64,000 bases of DNA, taken from positions 36,364,392 to 36,428,391 of the forward strand of contig CM070591.1 in NCBI GenBank assembly GCA_036346355.1, in the 5' to 3' direction. The stretch is from Rhipidocladum racemiflorum (lineage: Eukaryota > Streptophyta > Magnoliopsida > Poales > Poaceae). The notes beneath the pieces are model-generated. The model searched no databases. It was not told the DNA's origin and saw nothing but the letters and a program-made list of their open reading frames with translations. Shown here piece by piece: positions 9,151-22,023 of the stretch; the stretch's first letter is position 1; the number at the start of each line of letters is the position of its first letter. Both the position numbers and the translations under genes were made by a program.

Positions 9151-12100
9151 GTGGTGAGAGGCCGAGTCAACCATGTCACCGCAGATGCACTGCAGAATGC
9201 TACTGACGTCAGATCGGGTAAGTTACTTGTTAACTCGATACACCTGCAGATTTTGTTTGACTGGAGCTTAGATTCGTTTGTTTCGCAAGGCTTTGCTACT
9301 AGAAATGATTTGAGGATTGCAAGACTTAAGTGCATGCTTTTAGTTCAAACCCCTGGTTCCGAACTCCGAACGGAAGTAGGATGTTCCGGGGTGAGAATAC
9401 TAATAGGTGGAATAGAATTCCTAGCAAACCTTATAATTTTGGAGACCCAGACCCTAGACGTTATATTGGGAATGGATTGGTTATCCAAGCACAAGGCCGT
9501 ATTGGATTGTGGACGAAGGACTATCTCAGTTGAGAGCCCGTGTGGGAAGAAAGTGGAATTTCAAGCCACTGCAGTTAGAGATGGTCAGTTGATGGTTAAC
9601 AGTACCAAGGCAATCAGCATAGAGGATGTCCCAGTAGTGAATGAGTACCCCGATGTTTTTCCCGAAGATCTACCTGGTATGCCGCCAGACAGGGACATAG
9701 AATTTGTGATAGAGCTTGTACTGCACAAAGACCGATAGCAAAGAGACCCTATCGGATGTCCACCGAGGAGTTGGTAGAGATGAAGAAACAGCTAGAGGGG
9801 TTAATGGAGAAAGGATTTATCGAGACCAAGTTCGCCGTGGGGAGCACCGCTTTTGTTTGTCAAGAAGAAGGACGGGAGTTTCAGGATGTGCATTGACTAC
9901 CGTGCACTCAATGAAGTCACCGTGAAGAATAAGTATCCGCTACCCAGGATTGATGATTTGTTTGATCAGTTAAGAGGAGCCGGAGTTTTCTCCAAGATTG
10001 ATCTGAGATCGGGATACCATCGATTGAAGATCCGATCGTAAGATATTCGAAGATCGCATTCTCGTCAAGATATGGACATTACGAGTTCTGATTATGTCCT
10101 TTGGGCTGACGAATGCGCCAGCTTATTTCATGAATATGATGAATAAGGTGTTCATGGAATATTTGGACAAGTTTGTCGTCGTGTTCATAGACGATATCCT
10201 AATCTACTCCAAGACAGAGGATGAACATGCCGAACACTTAAGGCGAGTTTTGGAAAAGCTGAGGGAACAGCAACTTTTCGCCAAGTTCAGCAAGTGTGAT
10301 TTTTGGAAGGACAAGGTGGAGTTTCTTGGACATGTAATGACCGCAGAAGGAGTCGCCGTAGATCCAAGCAAAGTAGAAGCTGTGTTACATTGGGAGCAGC
10401 CGAAGACTGTGACCCAGATTCGGAGTTTCCTTGGAATGGCAGGATACTACCGCCGCTTCATCGAAGGCTTCTCGACAATTGCGAAACCTCTTACGCAATT
10501 GCTGAAGAAGGAAAAGAAGTTTGCATGGACGCCAGAATGTGAGAAAGGATTTCAGGAGCTGAAGAAGCGATTGACGTCAGCACCGGTGTTAGTTCTACCG
10601 GATGTTGCTCAAAGCTTCGATATTTATTGTGACGCATCGCGCCAAGGACTTGGATGTGTGCTGATGCAGAATGGAAAGGTCGTCGCTTATGCATCAAGGC
10701 GCTTGAGGCCGCATGAGGAAAATTATCCGACACATGACTTAGAGTTAGGCTGAGTAGTGCATGCTTTGAAGATATGGCATCACTATCTAATTGGAAACAG
10801 ATGTGAAGTATATACGGATCATAAGAGCCTTAAGTACATATTCACCCAGTCGGATCTGAATATGAGGCAGAGGAGATGGTTAGAGTTAATCAAGGACTAC
10901 AATGTTGGAATCCATTACCATCCCGGGAAGGCCAACGTAGTAGCCGATGCTCTGAGTCGGAAAAGCCATACCGTGAGTACGTTGCTAGCCACAAGTCAGG
11001 ATGAGTTATGTGAGGATTTTCAGAAGATGAAGATTGAGGTTGTACCTAGCGGATTCTTGGCCACATTAGAAGTAAAGCCTACCCTAGAGGATCAGATCCG
11101 AGAAGGACAGAAGGATGATGACAAGATCCGCAGGATTAAGTCCATCAAGGAGGAAGGCAAGGCAGAGGACTTCAAGTTGGATGAGCAAGGCACGTTGTGG
11201 ATGAAGGATCGCATTTGTGTGCCTAACAAAAGGAGTTAAAGCAACTGATTTTGGAAGAAGCCCATGACTCTAAGTACTCAATACATCCCGAAGCGCCAAG
11301 ATGTATCAAGATCTCAAGGAGAGATTCGGTGGCCGAGTATGAAACGTGAAGTTGCCGAGCATGTTGCATTGTGCGATGTATGCCGAGAGTCAAGGCAATG
11401 CATCGAGGCCGGGATTGCTACAACCGCTGAAAATACCTGAGTGGAAGTGGGAGGAAATCGGAATGGATTTCATTACCGGTTTGTCGAAGACTCAAGGAGG
11501 TTATGACTCCATATGGGTTATAGTGGATCGCTTGACTAAAGTAGCCCATTTTATCCCGTGAAGACCACTTACTCGGGAGATAAATTAGCGTAACTATACA
11601 TGATCAGATTGTCTGCTTGCACGGAGCGCCAAAGAGGATTGTATCAGACGCAGGTACCCAATTTACCTCAAGGTTACGGAATAAGTTGCATGAAGCCATG
11701 GGAACCCGTTTGAACTTCAAGATCTGACTTATCATCCACAGACGGATGGACCAGGCCGAAGAAAGAGTCAACCAGATTCTGGAGGATATGTTAAGAGCTT
11801 GTGCATTGGCTTATGCTACTTCTTGGGATAAGAGTTTACCGTATGCCGAGTTTAGTTACAACAATAGTTATCGAGGCTAGTTCTGAGATGTCACCTTTTG
11901 AGGCATCAGATGGTCGGCCTGTCGGACGCCATTGAATTGGAATGAGACCGTGAGCGCCGTGTCTTTGGGCCTGATATACTCCAAGAAGTCAAGAAGCAGA
12001 TTGCCACGATTAGGGAAAGGTTGAAGATAGCCCAATCACGGCATGTAAGAGTTATCGCGACAATCGTCGCCGAGACTTGAGTTTTGAACCGTAAGACTTT

Positions 12101-12507
12101 GTTTACCTCAGAGTTACGCCTCTCGGGGGGAGTTAAGAGGTTCCATGCCAAAGGGAAACTTGCACCCAGTTATGTTGGACCATTTAAGATTTTGAGTCGC
12201 AGAGGCGAAGTTGCTTATCACCGGAGTTGCCACGATCGTTAGCGAGGAGTACATGAGGTATTCCATGTGTCCCGATTAAAGAAGTGTCTCCGAGTTCTGA
12301 GAGCAGACACCGCTAGAGTCAATTGAGTTGCAAGAGGATTTGACCTATAAGGAGTATCCGTGAGGATTCTAGACACAATGGATCGAGAAACTAGAAACAA
12401 GTCAACCCGCTTCTCAGAGAGTTCGATGGAGCAACCATGAAGAAAGTGAAGCGACTTGGGAGCGCGAAGAGGATTTGAAGAAGGAGTTTCCAAACCTATT
12501 CCTTTAG
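9151..12507 (+). pseudogene. pol: pol of element A (protease, RT, RNase H, integrase, chromodomain), broken
   Basis: The domains run in order. The protease is at 9151-9600, with the expected DSGA motif read as DWSL. Reverse transcriptase is at about 9720-10560, with FIDDILIYS at about 10180. RNase H is at about 10610-10960, with CDAS, YTDH and VADALSR. The integrase zinc and core parts are at about 11240-11830, with GMDFITGL. The chromodomain is at about 12350-12500, with TWEREEDLKKEF, ending in a TAG at 12505. Frame breaks occur near 9725, 9830, 10040, 10080, 10751 (TGA), 11235 and repeatedly in the integrase. The order RT-RNase H-integrase marks it as Ty3/gypsy and the chromodomain as chromovirus. 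Confidence 0.9.
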
Positions 12508-12536
12508 TAAGCCACGAATCTCGGGACGAGATTCTA

Positions 12537-12549
12537 TTAAGGGGAGGTT
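12537..12549 (+). other. Polypurine tract of element A
   Basis: TTAAGGGGAGGTT directly precedes the 3' LTR and would prime plus-strand synthesis. The same tract precedes the 3' LTRs of B and C. Confidence 0.8.
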
Positions 12550-15500
12550 TGTAACACCCCAAAATTTTGCTTTTCTTAAATTCATGTGTGATTTGGCACT
12601 TTGGTGAATTTTTGGAATTTTCTGGAATTTGTTGGGATTTATTTGGAATTTATTTGAATTTATTCCATTTTGAAATAATTAAAGAATTTAATTTTTCAAA
12701 TAAAATTTTGTTGGAAATATTTTATTTGAGTCCAAAATGTTCCAAAGTATTTTCCAGAATTTTGGAATTTTTCTCGAGTCATTTGCTATTTTAATGAATT
12801 AAATGAATTATCGGGAATTATTTTGAAAATTAAAATCGCCGGTTTAGTATCTTGTTCATCGGGTCCGAAGTCGGACTCGAGTCCGACCGAACCCGACCGA
12901 GCCACTTGATTCGGTCGAACCGCGAACTCCAACCCTAACCCTAGCCACCGACCGTTGGATCTCGATCCGGCGGCCGTGCGTGTGACGCGTCGCGTGTGCG
13001 CGTGGGCCGTTCGATCACGGGACACGTGGGCGGCATTCGTCGCCGCCCTCGCCGAATCAGGCTCGGAGAGCGCCGCCAGAAACCGACTAGGGCTCCGCCC
13101 TGAGCACGCCTCCCGGGGCTATTTAAGGCCCGGACCGGTCCCCGAGGTTGCCCTCTCCTATGCGCCCCGTTTGCCCTAGCTAATAGAGCTCAAGCCGCCG
13201 CCAAGCCGTACCAATTGCTCACCGAAGTTGGACGGAGCCGCTACGGTTTCCTCGTCTTCTCCGGCACCGATAGCCCTTGTCCGCCGTGTTGAAGCCCGGG
13301 TTCGGAACCCCCAAGACAAGGCGCACCTGCGGGACATCTCGATCACGCCGGAGAACGCCCGTAGCGCCGAGCCCGTGGTCATCTTCCCTGGCGCCGGCAA
13401 CCCAGCCCTGCCGTGACTCCATCTCCGTCCACGAGCTCCGTGCACCGTTGGATCTTCATCGGACGATCACGGTGAGTCCACGTTTCCCCGAAACTTTGGA
13501 AAACCAGATCGGATCTGGACCGTTGGATCAAGATCCGACGGCCCACGATCGCCACGTGCTAGAAACTGCGTTAACTTAGGGTGGATCTAGACCGTCCGAT
13601 CTAGATCGAACGGCCGTGATCATGCCACGTAGCCGCCGCCGCGCCGTGCGTTGAGTCACTGACAGGCCGGGCCCGCGTGCCAGCGGCCGAGCCTGGGCGT
13701 GACTGCGTGTCACTGACATGCGGGGCCCGCATGTCAGTGTCTCGCCCGAGAGAGCCTCACCGTGCACGTGACCCACTGACGGGTGGGACCCGCGTGTCAG
13801 CCTCAGAGCCGTAGGGCCGCGTCCACCGTGGGCGGGTGTCACCGTGGACTCGATCCATGGGCCGAGACACGTGGCAAAGACCGACATGCCACGTGGCATG
13901 ATGACGCTGGCGCCGACGTCATCATGGAGGCCGGTGCCGTCGACGCCAAGAGGTCACCGTGGGACCAATCACAGGATGACACGTGTCCATGCCGACGCAA
14001 TAATTAATTTCGAAAAGAAAATGATTTATTAATTCGAAATATTGATTCAAATTTAGATTCAAACTTCAAACGTTTATAACTTTTATGCTTCAACTCCGAT
14101 TTGAGTGATTCAAATTTCTAAATTTGTATAAAATTCAGATCTACTCAAATATGAATTTTATTTAATTTTTGGACTAAAGTTTTTCTCTGTAATATTATTT
14201 AATTGATTATTTAAACTTTAATAAATCATAACTTTTGCATTTTAACTCCGATTTGAACGATTCCAGTTTCTAAAAATCCAGAAAATTATGTTCTCTCTGT
14301 TTATGGATTTTATTTGGAGTTTTGGGATGTTTTTGCCTATTGTTTATTTGTGTATTGCTATTTGCACGCTTTACGAGTAGACGTTGAAGTGCCGGAAGGA
14401 TTCGAAGGAGAAGTATTGACTCAGGATCCAACTCAAGACCAAGAACAAGTACTCTTTGAAGGCAAGTTGTGCTTTGACCATGTTGATCCTATTTCGAAAT
14501 CTATTTTGATTTAAACTATTGCATGCTAGTTCAATTAGAAAAATACTTTGTTTAAACCTGGGGGGTTAGATAAATACCAATTTCTTTGTATGACACCTTG
14601 ATTATCTAAGTATGTGCCATGATCCCTTGTCACCCTAGTTGTGGATTACTAGTTGGACATTATTAAATTGCCAACATGGGTTAGATCGTTGTAGTATCGC
14701 TTAGACACGCTACGTGCTCATGACATGATTTTGGACAATCAAATGTTAATATTGACTTAATGATATATTGAACCTGTTTTGGAAAAGTATCATGTGATGT
14801 TGATGGCACGTGGTGCATGGTAATCAAGCTGGGTTTGATAAATGTATTTCGATCGGGGCATGTGGCAAGAGTAATCAGGTGGGCAGTTGTGGCATTGGGA
14901 ATGTTGATTTGGTTCTTCGGTAGTCTTGCCCTGGTCACTCTAAGGACTTAACCTTGCAAGCCTTTGAACTGGGTCATACTTGCAACCACATGGTCGGAAT
15001 GGGACGGCCCTAGTTGACTAAGTCGCTAAGGACTCACTTGTGGAGCCTCAGGGTGTCGATTACACCGTTTGTGTGATTATGCGGGGAGCGTATCGTGGCT
15101 GTGGCCAGATACCCATCTAACGGTGTGTTGGTCCCATACTTCGCCTTGGCTAAGGGAAGGGATGGTGTAGAGCACGAACCGGAGAGGACCACCTGTGTTG
15201 TTTGAGGCTTCCGAAAGGCTTTGTTACGGGAACTCGCCTTTGTGGTGTTTGACTGTATCTTGTGGGTAAAGTGCATAACCTCTGCAGAGTGTAGAATCTA
15301 TTTAAATAGCCGAGTCCACGGTACTGGACAATGCTCGGGAATTACGGTCAAGGGTTAGACTTTCTGAAAATAACTTTGATTTGGAAGTTGGTTTGGTTTA
15401 ATAATGAAGATGATGGAGATATGGTTTAGGATGGGGAAAAATGTTTATTAAACTTTTTGAAAAGTTATTTACGCTTTACTTGTTTCTACTGCTTTTGAAT

Positions 15501-15994
15501 CTATTTATGATACTTGTCAAATGTTTCATCGCAAATATACCTTAAGCTATTCCTTTGTACCAAGCCATGCATATAGTATATTAGCTTGCATTCTGTGCAT
15601 GACTTGCTGAGTACCAAGTACTCACCCTTGCCTCAACACAATATCAGTTGAAGAGGAGATTACGCCAACTTTGGAGGAGGAACTCCAAGAAGATCCGTCT
15701 ACTTAGGGATGCGAGCCCGATCGGTTGCACGTGGTATCTTGGATGGCGCCACTGGGTTATTTGATTTTCCGCTGCTATTATTTCTCTTTTAATAAGTTTC
15801 GCCTTGCGAGGCATACATTTGTAACTTGATCATAAGGTCGAGTAACCAGTTTGGTTATTTAAATAAAGTACTTTATTGGTATCGATTGGTATGATTGTGA
15901 TATTTACCGATGTTAAGACTGTGTGCACTAGCGCGTTCCTGGACTAGTGCTGAATACACAGAGGGTCCGGATTTGCAAATTCGGGGTCCCGACA
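12550..15994 (+). repeat. 3' LTR of element A
   Basis: This copy of 4119..7561 starts TGTAACACCCC and ends GGGGTCCCGACA, followed by the TSD copy TTTAC. It keeps the TATTTAA box (13120), the GTGAGT donor-like site (13472) and an intact short reading frame at 14314..14514. Confidence 0.95.
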
Positions 15995-17528
15995 TTTACG
16001 GCTCTTACCATACTGAACATCGATATCCTCTACGCGTGAATATACTTGCCTTCCAGTCATAGGTTGCGGGGCTGCACGAACTTCCCTCTTTCCATCAAAT
16101 TTGTCATCCATCTTACGATATCGATGACTTCGGGGTAGAAACCTACGGTGACCCATGTACACCGTTTTCCTCAAATTCGGCAGCGACAAGCTATCAGTGT
16201 CCTCTTCACAAATTGGACAAGCTTTGGCTCCCTTCGTGCTATAGCCCGCCAAATTACCAAGGGCTGAAAAATCATTTATGGTGCAAAATATCATAGCCCG
16301 TAGGGTGAAGTTCTCTCTTTTGTATGCATCCCACACCTCAACCCCCACATTTCACAATTTTACCAAATCCTCAATTAGTTGTGATAGGTACACATCAATA
16401 TCATTACCCGGCTGTTTGGGTCCTGAGATTAGCAACGACATCATGATATACTTTCGCTTCATGCATAACCAAGGAGGCAAATTGTAGATACACAACAAAG
16501 CGGCCAACATCGTGGTCGATTGCTCATATTACCAAACGGATTCATACCATCCGTACTCAATCCAAATCTTATGTTCATCATCTCGGCACCAAACTCCTCA
16601 TGTTGCCAATTAATGTTTCTCCATTGAGTCGAATCAGCGGGATGTCTCAACTTGCCATCTTCCTTTCGAGATTCATAATGCCAACGCAACAATTTTGCAT
16701 CTTTGGGATTTGCAAAGAACCGCTCTAAATGGGGAATGATGGGCAAATACCACAACACCTTGGCTGGTGCCCCTTTTTTCACATCTTCACCGTCGTTAAT
16801 TCAGTTCTTACGCTTCTTGTCATTACGCTTCTCATTTTGTTTGTATCGGGGTACACCACAAACTGGACAAATGCGCAGTTCCTTATGGACGTTGCGGTAT
16901 AGTATGCAATCATTTGGACATGCATGTATCCTTTCTATTTCCATTCCCATGGGACATAATAGCTTCTTCGCTTCATAAATACTTGTTGGCAACTCGTTTC
17001 CCTCTGGAAGCATATCCGATAGAAGTATTAAAAGTGCATTGAAACTTGTATCAGTTCAAACAATGCAAGGACCGAACCCAACTTGGTGTATTCCCCTTTG
17101 CAACCTGAAAACAATGGTTTGGCATCGTCATCCATCAAGCTTTTAAATTTTTCGAACTCTCTTTCCGTGTAATTTCCCTCCACATCCCGCAACATTTGAT
17201 CTAAATTATCCTCATCAAACATATCACGCTCCAACTCGTGATCGGCTTCCAGCATGTCTTCGTTGCATAGCACAGAGGTACTACCTATCTCCCCATGATG
17301 GATCCAACACGTGTAATTCCTCACGAAGCCACATTGAATCAAATGCCCTTCAATTTGAGCTGAGTTGTTAAATCTCCTGAGATTGGTGCAATCAATACAA
17401 GGACAATATATGAACTTTACACCCCTCATAACCATATCTACTTCTGCAATTCTTATGAACTCCTTAACTCCCCTCTGAAATTCAGCACTCACACGGCTTT
17501 TTTGATACATCCATTCTTCACGGTCCAT
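15995..17528 (-). pseudogene. CACTA TNP2-type transposase, N-terminal part (split by element A)
   Basis: The ATG at 17528 opens MDREEWMYQKSRVS, followed by the transposase-associated domain (residues 1-80, with CPCIDCTN and HLIQCGFVRNYTCW; PF13963). A frame change near 17030 leads to LPTSIYEAKKLLCPMG and CPNDCILYRN with a CPVCG motif. The TNP2 domain then follows, with RWHYESRK, FGLSTDGMNPF, ICTINDFSALGNLAGYSTKG-like sequence and PICEED, reaching the element A junction after QYGKSRK. Further frame changes lie near 16800, 16500 and 16350. TNP2-type proteins cut and join CACTA ends in the nucleus. The rest of the gene is at 2442..4118. Confidence 0.85.
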
Positions 17529-17600
17529 CTACAAGTAAACCGCAAACAATAAATTAATAATGCCCTAATCAATGAAATAAAAGAAGGGAGAACACTGGCC

Positions 17601-17779
17601 AGGGAAATGCTACCGAAACTTTCTCTAGAGTTTGTACAACAGCTTAGGAACTTGCCCGAGCCACATATCCTCGAACTGTCCAAAAAATGTGGACAATTCG
17701 AGACTGCTTATTTATAAATATGCCATTTTAGCATACTTATAAACAAGCACCCTCGAACGGGAGACGCATAGGTTACGCA
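17601..17779 (-). promoter_or_regulatory. Duplicated segment with TATA-like motif upstream of the transposase
   Basis: This is the second copy of 803..985. On the minus strand the TATTTATAAATA motif (about 17706-17717) lies about 180 bases upstream of the ATG at 17528, a reasonable promoter spacing. The promoter role is inferred from position. Confidence 0.5.
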
Positions 17780-18317
17780 GCCTAATTAACTACTATATCA
17801 TTGATCATATTAATTATATTGAAACAATTATGACATGTAATGTACACATTCACCAAATAAAAAAATTAATTTAAGTCCTACTGCAATATTTAAGGGATTT
17901 ATAAGAATTAATGCTGGTCACCTTTCGAGGAAAACCACAAACTAGGGGAATCTAGCTCCTGATCAAGCTAGCTAGGGTTTCAATTAACTTTAACCTTCAA
18001 CGCACTGATCTCCTCCACGATCTAATTTCTCAACCATACACTCTGCTAATGACACCAAATCAAAATCGAATAATGTACGTTAATACAAAATTGAAGGGAT
18101 TCGAAGGAATGGGGCCCACCTTTTGAATAAAGCCACAAGTAAGCTAGGCAGGAAAATAGAGAAATCGCCTAGCGAACCAACTCGACGAGAGTTAATAAGT
18201 TCATCCCGAGTCCAGACGGTACATATATACATGAAACCTAGCGAACCTCATCACAATCGGTTCTATAGAAGAACCGTTTGTGATTAATTAGTTATCACCG
18301 TCGCTTATATGTAAAAC
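17780..18317 (-). other. Non-coding 5' region of the CACTA element
   Basis: No gene is visible. The stretch ends with a palindromic CACAATCGGTTC...GAACCGTTTGTGATTA unit at about 18252-18283, of the same type as the subterminal repeats at 48403..48831. Element B is inserted just after it, and the CACTA sequence resumes at 42984. Confidence 0.7.
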
Positions 18318-21300
18318 CGTAACACCCCAAAATTTTGCTTTTCTTAAATTCATGTGTGATTTGGCACTTTGGTGAATTTTTGGAATTTTTTGGAATTTAT
18401 TTGGATTTATTTGAATTTATTCCATTTTGAATTAATTAAAGAATTTAACTTTACAAATAAAATTTTGTTGGAAATATTTTATTTAAGTCCAAAATGTTCC
18501 AAAATATTTTCCAGAATTTTTCTGGAATTTTTCTAAGTCTTTTGCTATTTTTAATGAATTAAATGAATTTCTGAGAATTTAATTGGATTATTTAATTGAG
18601 TGGGTTTTACTGTTCTTCCGACCGAGCCCGAGTCAGACTCGAGTTCGAGTCCGACCCGGACCCAACCGCGCCACGCGACTTGATCGAACCGCGTCCAAAC
18701 CCTAATCCCCGTGGACCGTCGGATCGAGATCCAACGGCCCACGTTGGCCCACGTAGCCACGTGCGTGAACCGCACTTACCCCTAACCTGGGATCAATCCG
18801 GACCGTCGGATCGAGATCCAATGGTCTGGATCAACCCGCGCTTTGCACGGCCGCGCCGAGCCGATCTCCGCCGTTGATCGCGCCACGTGGACGGCTCACG
18901 TGCGTCCACGTCACCTCGCCGTGTCCAGAACGGACTCCACCACCCGTACCGGCTTTGCCGCGGATTCCGCGGGGATCTCGACGTCCGTGCCGGTATTTAA
19001 TGCCCGGACCCGCGCCCGAGGTTCGCCTTTGCCTCGTGCGTCGATTGCCCCACGTGCCCTAGCCCTAGCCGCCGCCGTCGACCCGCTATTGCTCGCTGTA
19101 GTTAGCTCTCTCCTCCGCCACGGTTCTTGCCTCGCCCCGCCGCCGTCCGCTCTTCCGCCGCAGCTGAACCAGATCCGAGTCCTCACGATGAGCCGCAACT
19201 GCGGAGCCAACTCACTCACGGAGAAGCCCCGGCGCCGCCGTTGGACTCGTCGTCGTCTTCGTCTCCGGTGGCCCCTGCTCCGCCGCGTCGCCATCGCCGT
19301 CCGCAAGCACCGCCAGCCGTCTGATCAGAGAATCCGACGCCCCAGATCTCGCCACGTCATCCCACGGTGAGATTCCGAGACCAAATCCAATTTGGGCCGT
19401 TGATTTTCAAATCAACGGCCGAGATCGAGCCACGTGTAAGGAAGTTGGACCAGTGCGGTCAGCGCCGTACGCGTGTGTGACACTGACACGCCGGGCCCGC
19501 GTGTCAGCGACGCGGCCAAACCGCACCATGACGTCACGCTGACGTCATGGGGGCCCACCTGTCAGCGGTCACCCCAGCCGTGCGGTGACGTCAGCAATGA
19601 CGTCACCAGTGGGTCCCACCTGTCAGCGCAGTGTGCTGAGTCCCCGCTGACGTTAGCAATGACGTCACTCGTAGGGTCCCACATGTCAGAGACACGTGAG
19701 CCGTGGACCGGGTCCACGGTGGACCTGAGCCGAGCCGTGGGCTGAGCCCGTAGACCGGCTGACGTCAGCTGCCCAATCAGAGGTTGACACGTGTCCTTGC
19801 TGACGCAATAAATGAATTTCCGAAAAAGAGAATGATTTATTAATTCGAAATATTGATTTTAGAATTTGATTCAAACTTCAAACGCTTATAACTTTTGCAT
19901 TTTAACTCCGATTTGAGTGATTCAAATTTCTAAATTTGTATAAAATTGAGATCTACGTATTGATGAATTTTATTTAAATTTTGGACTGAAGTTTTTCTCT
20001 GTATAATTATTTAATTGATTATTTAAACTTCAAAATGCTATAACTTTTGCGTTTCAACTCCGAATTTGACGTTTTCAGTTTTTAAAAATTTATAAAATTA
20101 TGTTCTCTCTGTTTATGAACTTTATTTGGTTGTTTGGATACTTTTTGTCTACTGCTTATTTATTATTTGCTATTTGCACGCTTTACGAGTAGACGTTGAA
20201 GTGCCCGAAGGCTTATAAGGAGAGGTGTTGACTCAGGAGCCAGCTCAGGACCAAGAAAAAATACTCTTTGAAGGCAAGTTATGCTTTGACCATGTTGATC
20301 CCAATTGAAAACCTATTTTGATTCAATTTATTGCATGCTAGTTTAATTAGAAAATACTTTATATAATTCCGGGGAAATAGATAAATGCCAAATTGCTGTA
20401 TGACACCTTGGTTAATTAAATATGTGCCATGACCCCTTGTCACCCTAGTTGAGGATTAAATAGTTGGACATTACTTAATTGCCGACATGGGAATTTAGAT
20501 CGTTGTAGTATATTGCTTAGACCTGCTACGTGCTCATAACATGATTTTGGACAATCAAATGTTAATATTGACTTAATGATATATTGAACCTGTTTTGGAA
20601 AGGTATCATGTGATGTTGATGGCACGTGGCGCATGGTAATCAACTGGGGTTTGATAAATAGTTTTTGACTGGGGCATGTGGCAAGAATGATCTGGTGGGC
20701 CAGTTGTGGCACCGGGAACGTTGAATTGGTTCTTCGGGTAGTCTTGCGCAGGTCGCCCTAAGGACTTAACCTTGCAAGCCTTTGAACTGGGTCAAACGTG
20801 CAACCACATGTCTGTAATGGGACGGACCTAGTTGATTAAGTTGCTAATAATGTACCTGTGGGACCTCAGGATGTCAACTACACCCTTTGTGTAGTTGTAC
20901 GGGAGCGCATCGGTCTGCGCCAGGTACCCATCTAACGGTGGCTTGACCTAAACTTCGCCTTCGCTAAGGGAAGGGTTACTGTGCAACACCGGAGAGGACC
21001 ACTTGTGCTGTTAGAAGTTTCCGAAAGACTTTGTTACGGACACTCGCCTTTGTGGTGTTTGACTGTATCTTGTGGGTAAAGTGCATAACCTCTGCAGAGT
21101 GTAAAATCTATTGGAATAGCCGTGTCCGCGGTATTGGACATCGCTCGGGAATTACAGTCAAGGGTTAGACTTTCTTGAAAATAACTTGGTATTGAAAGGT
21201 TGGGTTGGTTTAATAATGATGTTGATGGAAATGTGGATTAGGAATGGGAAAGATGTTTACTAAACTCCTTTAAAAGTTATTGATCTTATACTTGTTTCTA

Positions 21301-21808
21301 TTGCTTTTGAATCTACTTATGCTACTTGTCAAATGTCAAGCATCGCAAATATACCCTGAGCTATTCCTTTGTACTAAGCCGTGCATGTAGTATATTAGCT
21401 TGCATTCTGTGCATGACTTGCTGAGTACCAAGTACTCACCCTTGCCACAATACAACACCAGTTGAAGAGGAGTCTACACCAGCTTTGGAGGAGGAGCTCC
21501 CAGAAGATCCGTCTAACTAGGAAGCGAGCCCAGTCAGTTGCCTGTGGTATACTGGATGGCGCCACGATGTTATCTTACTTTTTCCGCTGCTATTATTTCT
21601 CTTTTAATAAGTTTCGCCCTGCGAGGCGTATATTTGTAACTTGACCATAAGGTCAAGCAACCAGTTTGATTATTTGATTAAAGTACTTTATTAGTATCGA
21701 ATGGTATGATTGTGATATTTACCAATGTTAAGATTGTGTGCACTAGCGCGTTCCTGGACTAGTGCTGAATACACAGAGGGTCCGGATTTGCAAATTCGGG
21801 TCCCGACA
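18318..21808 (+). repeat. 5' LTR of element B
   Basis: It begins CGTAACACCCC (a T to C change in the terminal TG) and ends AATTCGGGTCCCGACA. A TATTTAA box lies at 18994-19000 and a GGTGAG donor-like site at 19367. The conserved short frame at about 20183 is broken here by a TAA in GGCTTATAAGG; the 3' LTR copy is open. Confidence 0.95.
18994..19000 (+). promoter_or_regulatory. TATA box of element B 5' LTR
   Basis: CGGTATTTAATGCCCGG matches the TATA context of the other LTRs in this family. Confidence 0.6.
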
Positions 21809-21812
21809 GAGG

Positions 21813-21825
21813 TGGTATCAGAGCC
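21813..21825 (+). other. Primer binding site of element B (initiator tRNA-Met type)
   Basis: TGGTATCAGAGCC begins four bases after the LTR end at 21808, as in A and C. Confidence 0.9.
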
Positions 21826-22023
21826 ATACTGACTGTAGGCTCACCCATAGTTAGAATGCTCATAGTGAGGATAAAACCTATTTTCTAAAGATAAAATTTG
21901 TCAAGATAATGAATGAATTCTCGACTTACCCCTTTCTTCCTTGTTCATACCCCTTGCTGAGTTCTTTTCGTCTTCCACATTGATTTTAAAATGTTGCGTT
22001 CTTACTTGAGCGTCCTTTGACAG

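Larger units (their letters stand above)
4119..15994 (+). mobile_element. Element A: full-length Ty3/gypsy chromovirus (Tekay/Del-like), long LTRs
   Basis: Both LTRs, the 5-bp target duplication TTTAC (4114-4118 and 15995-15999), the primer site, gag, pol with chromodomain, and the polypurine tract are present in the usual order. The element is 11,876 bp with LTRs of 3,443 and 3,445 bp. It is inserted in the coding sequence of the CACTA transposase, on the opposite strand. Its coding regions carry many frame breaks. The clade is assigned from the long LTR, the TGTAACACCCC start, the tRNA-Met-like primer site and the chromodomain; this is inference without a tree. Confidence 0.95.

Noticed and set aside
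18843..19370. 175-codon Arg-rich frame in the B LTR
   Set aside because: Not kept in the B 3' LTR at 39931 without changes, and overlapping open frames exist on both strands of this GC-rich block.
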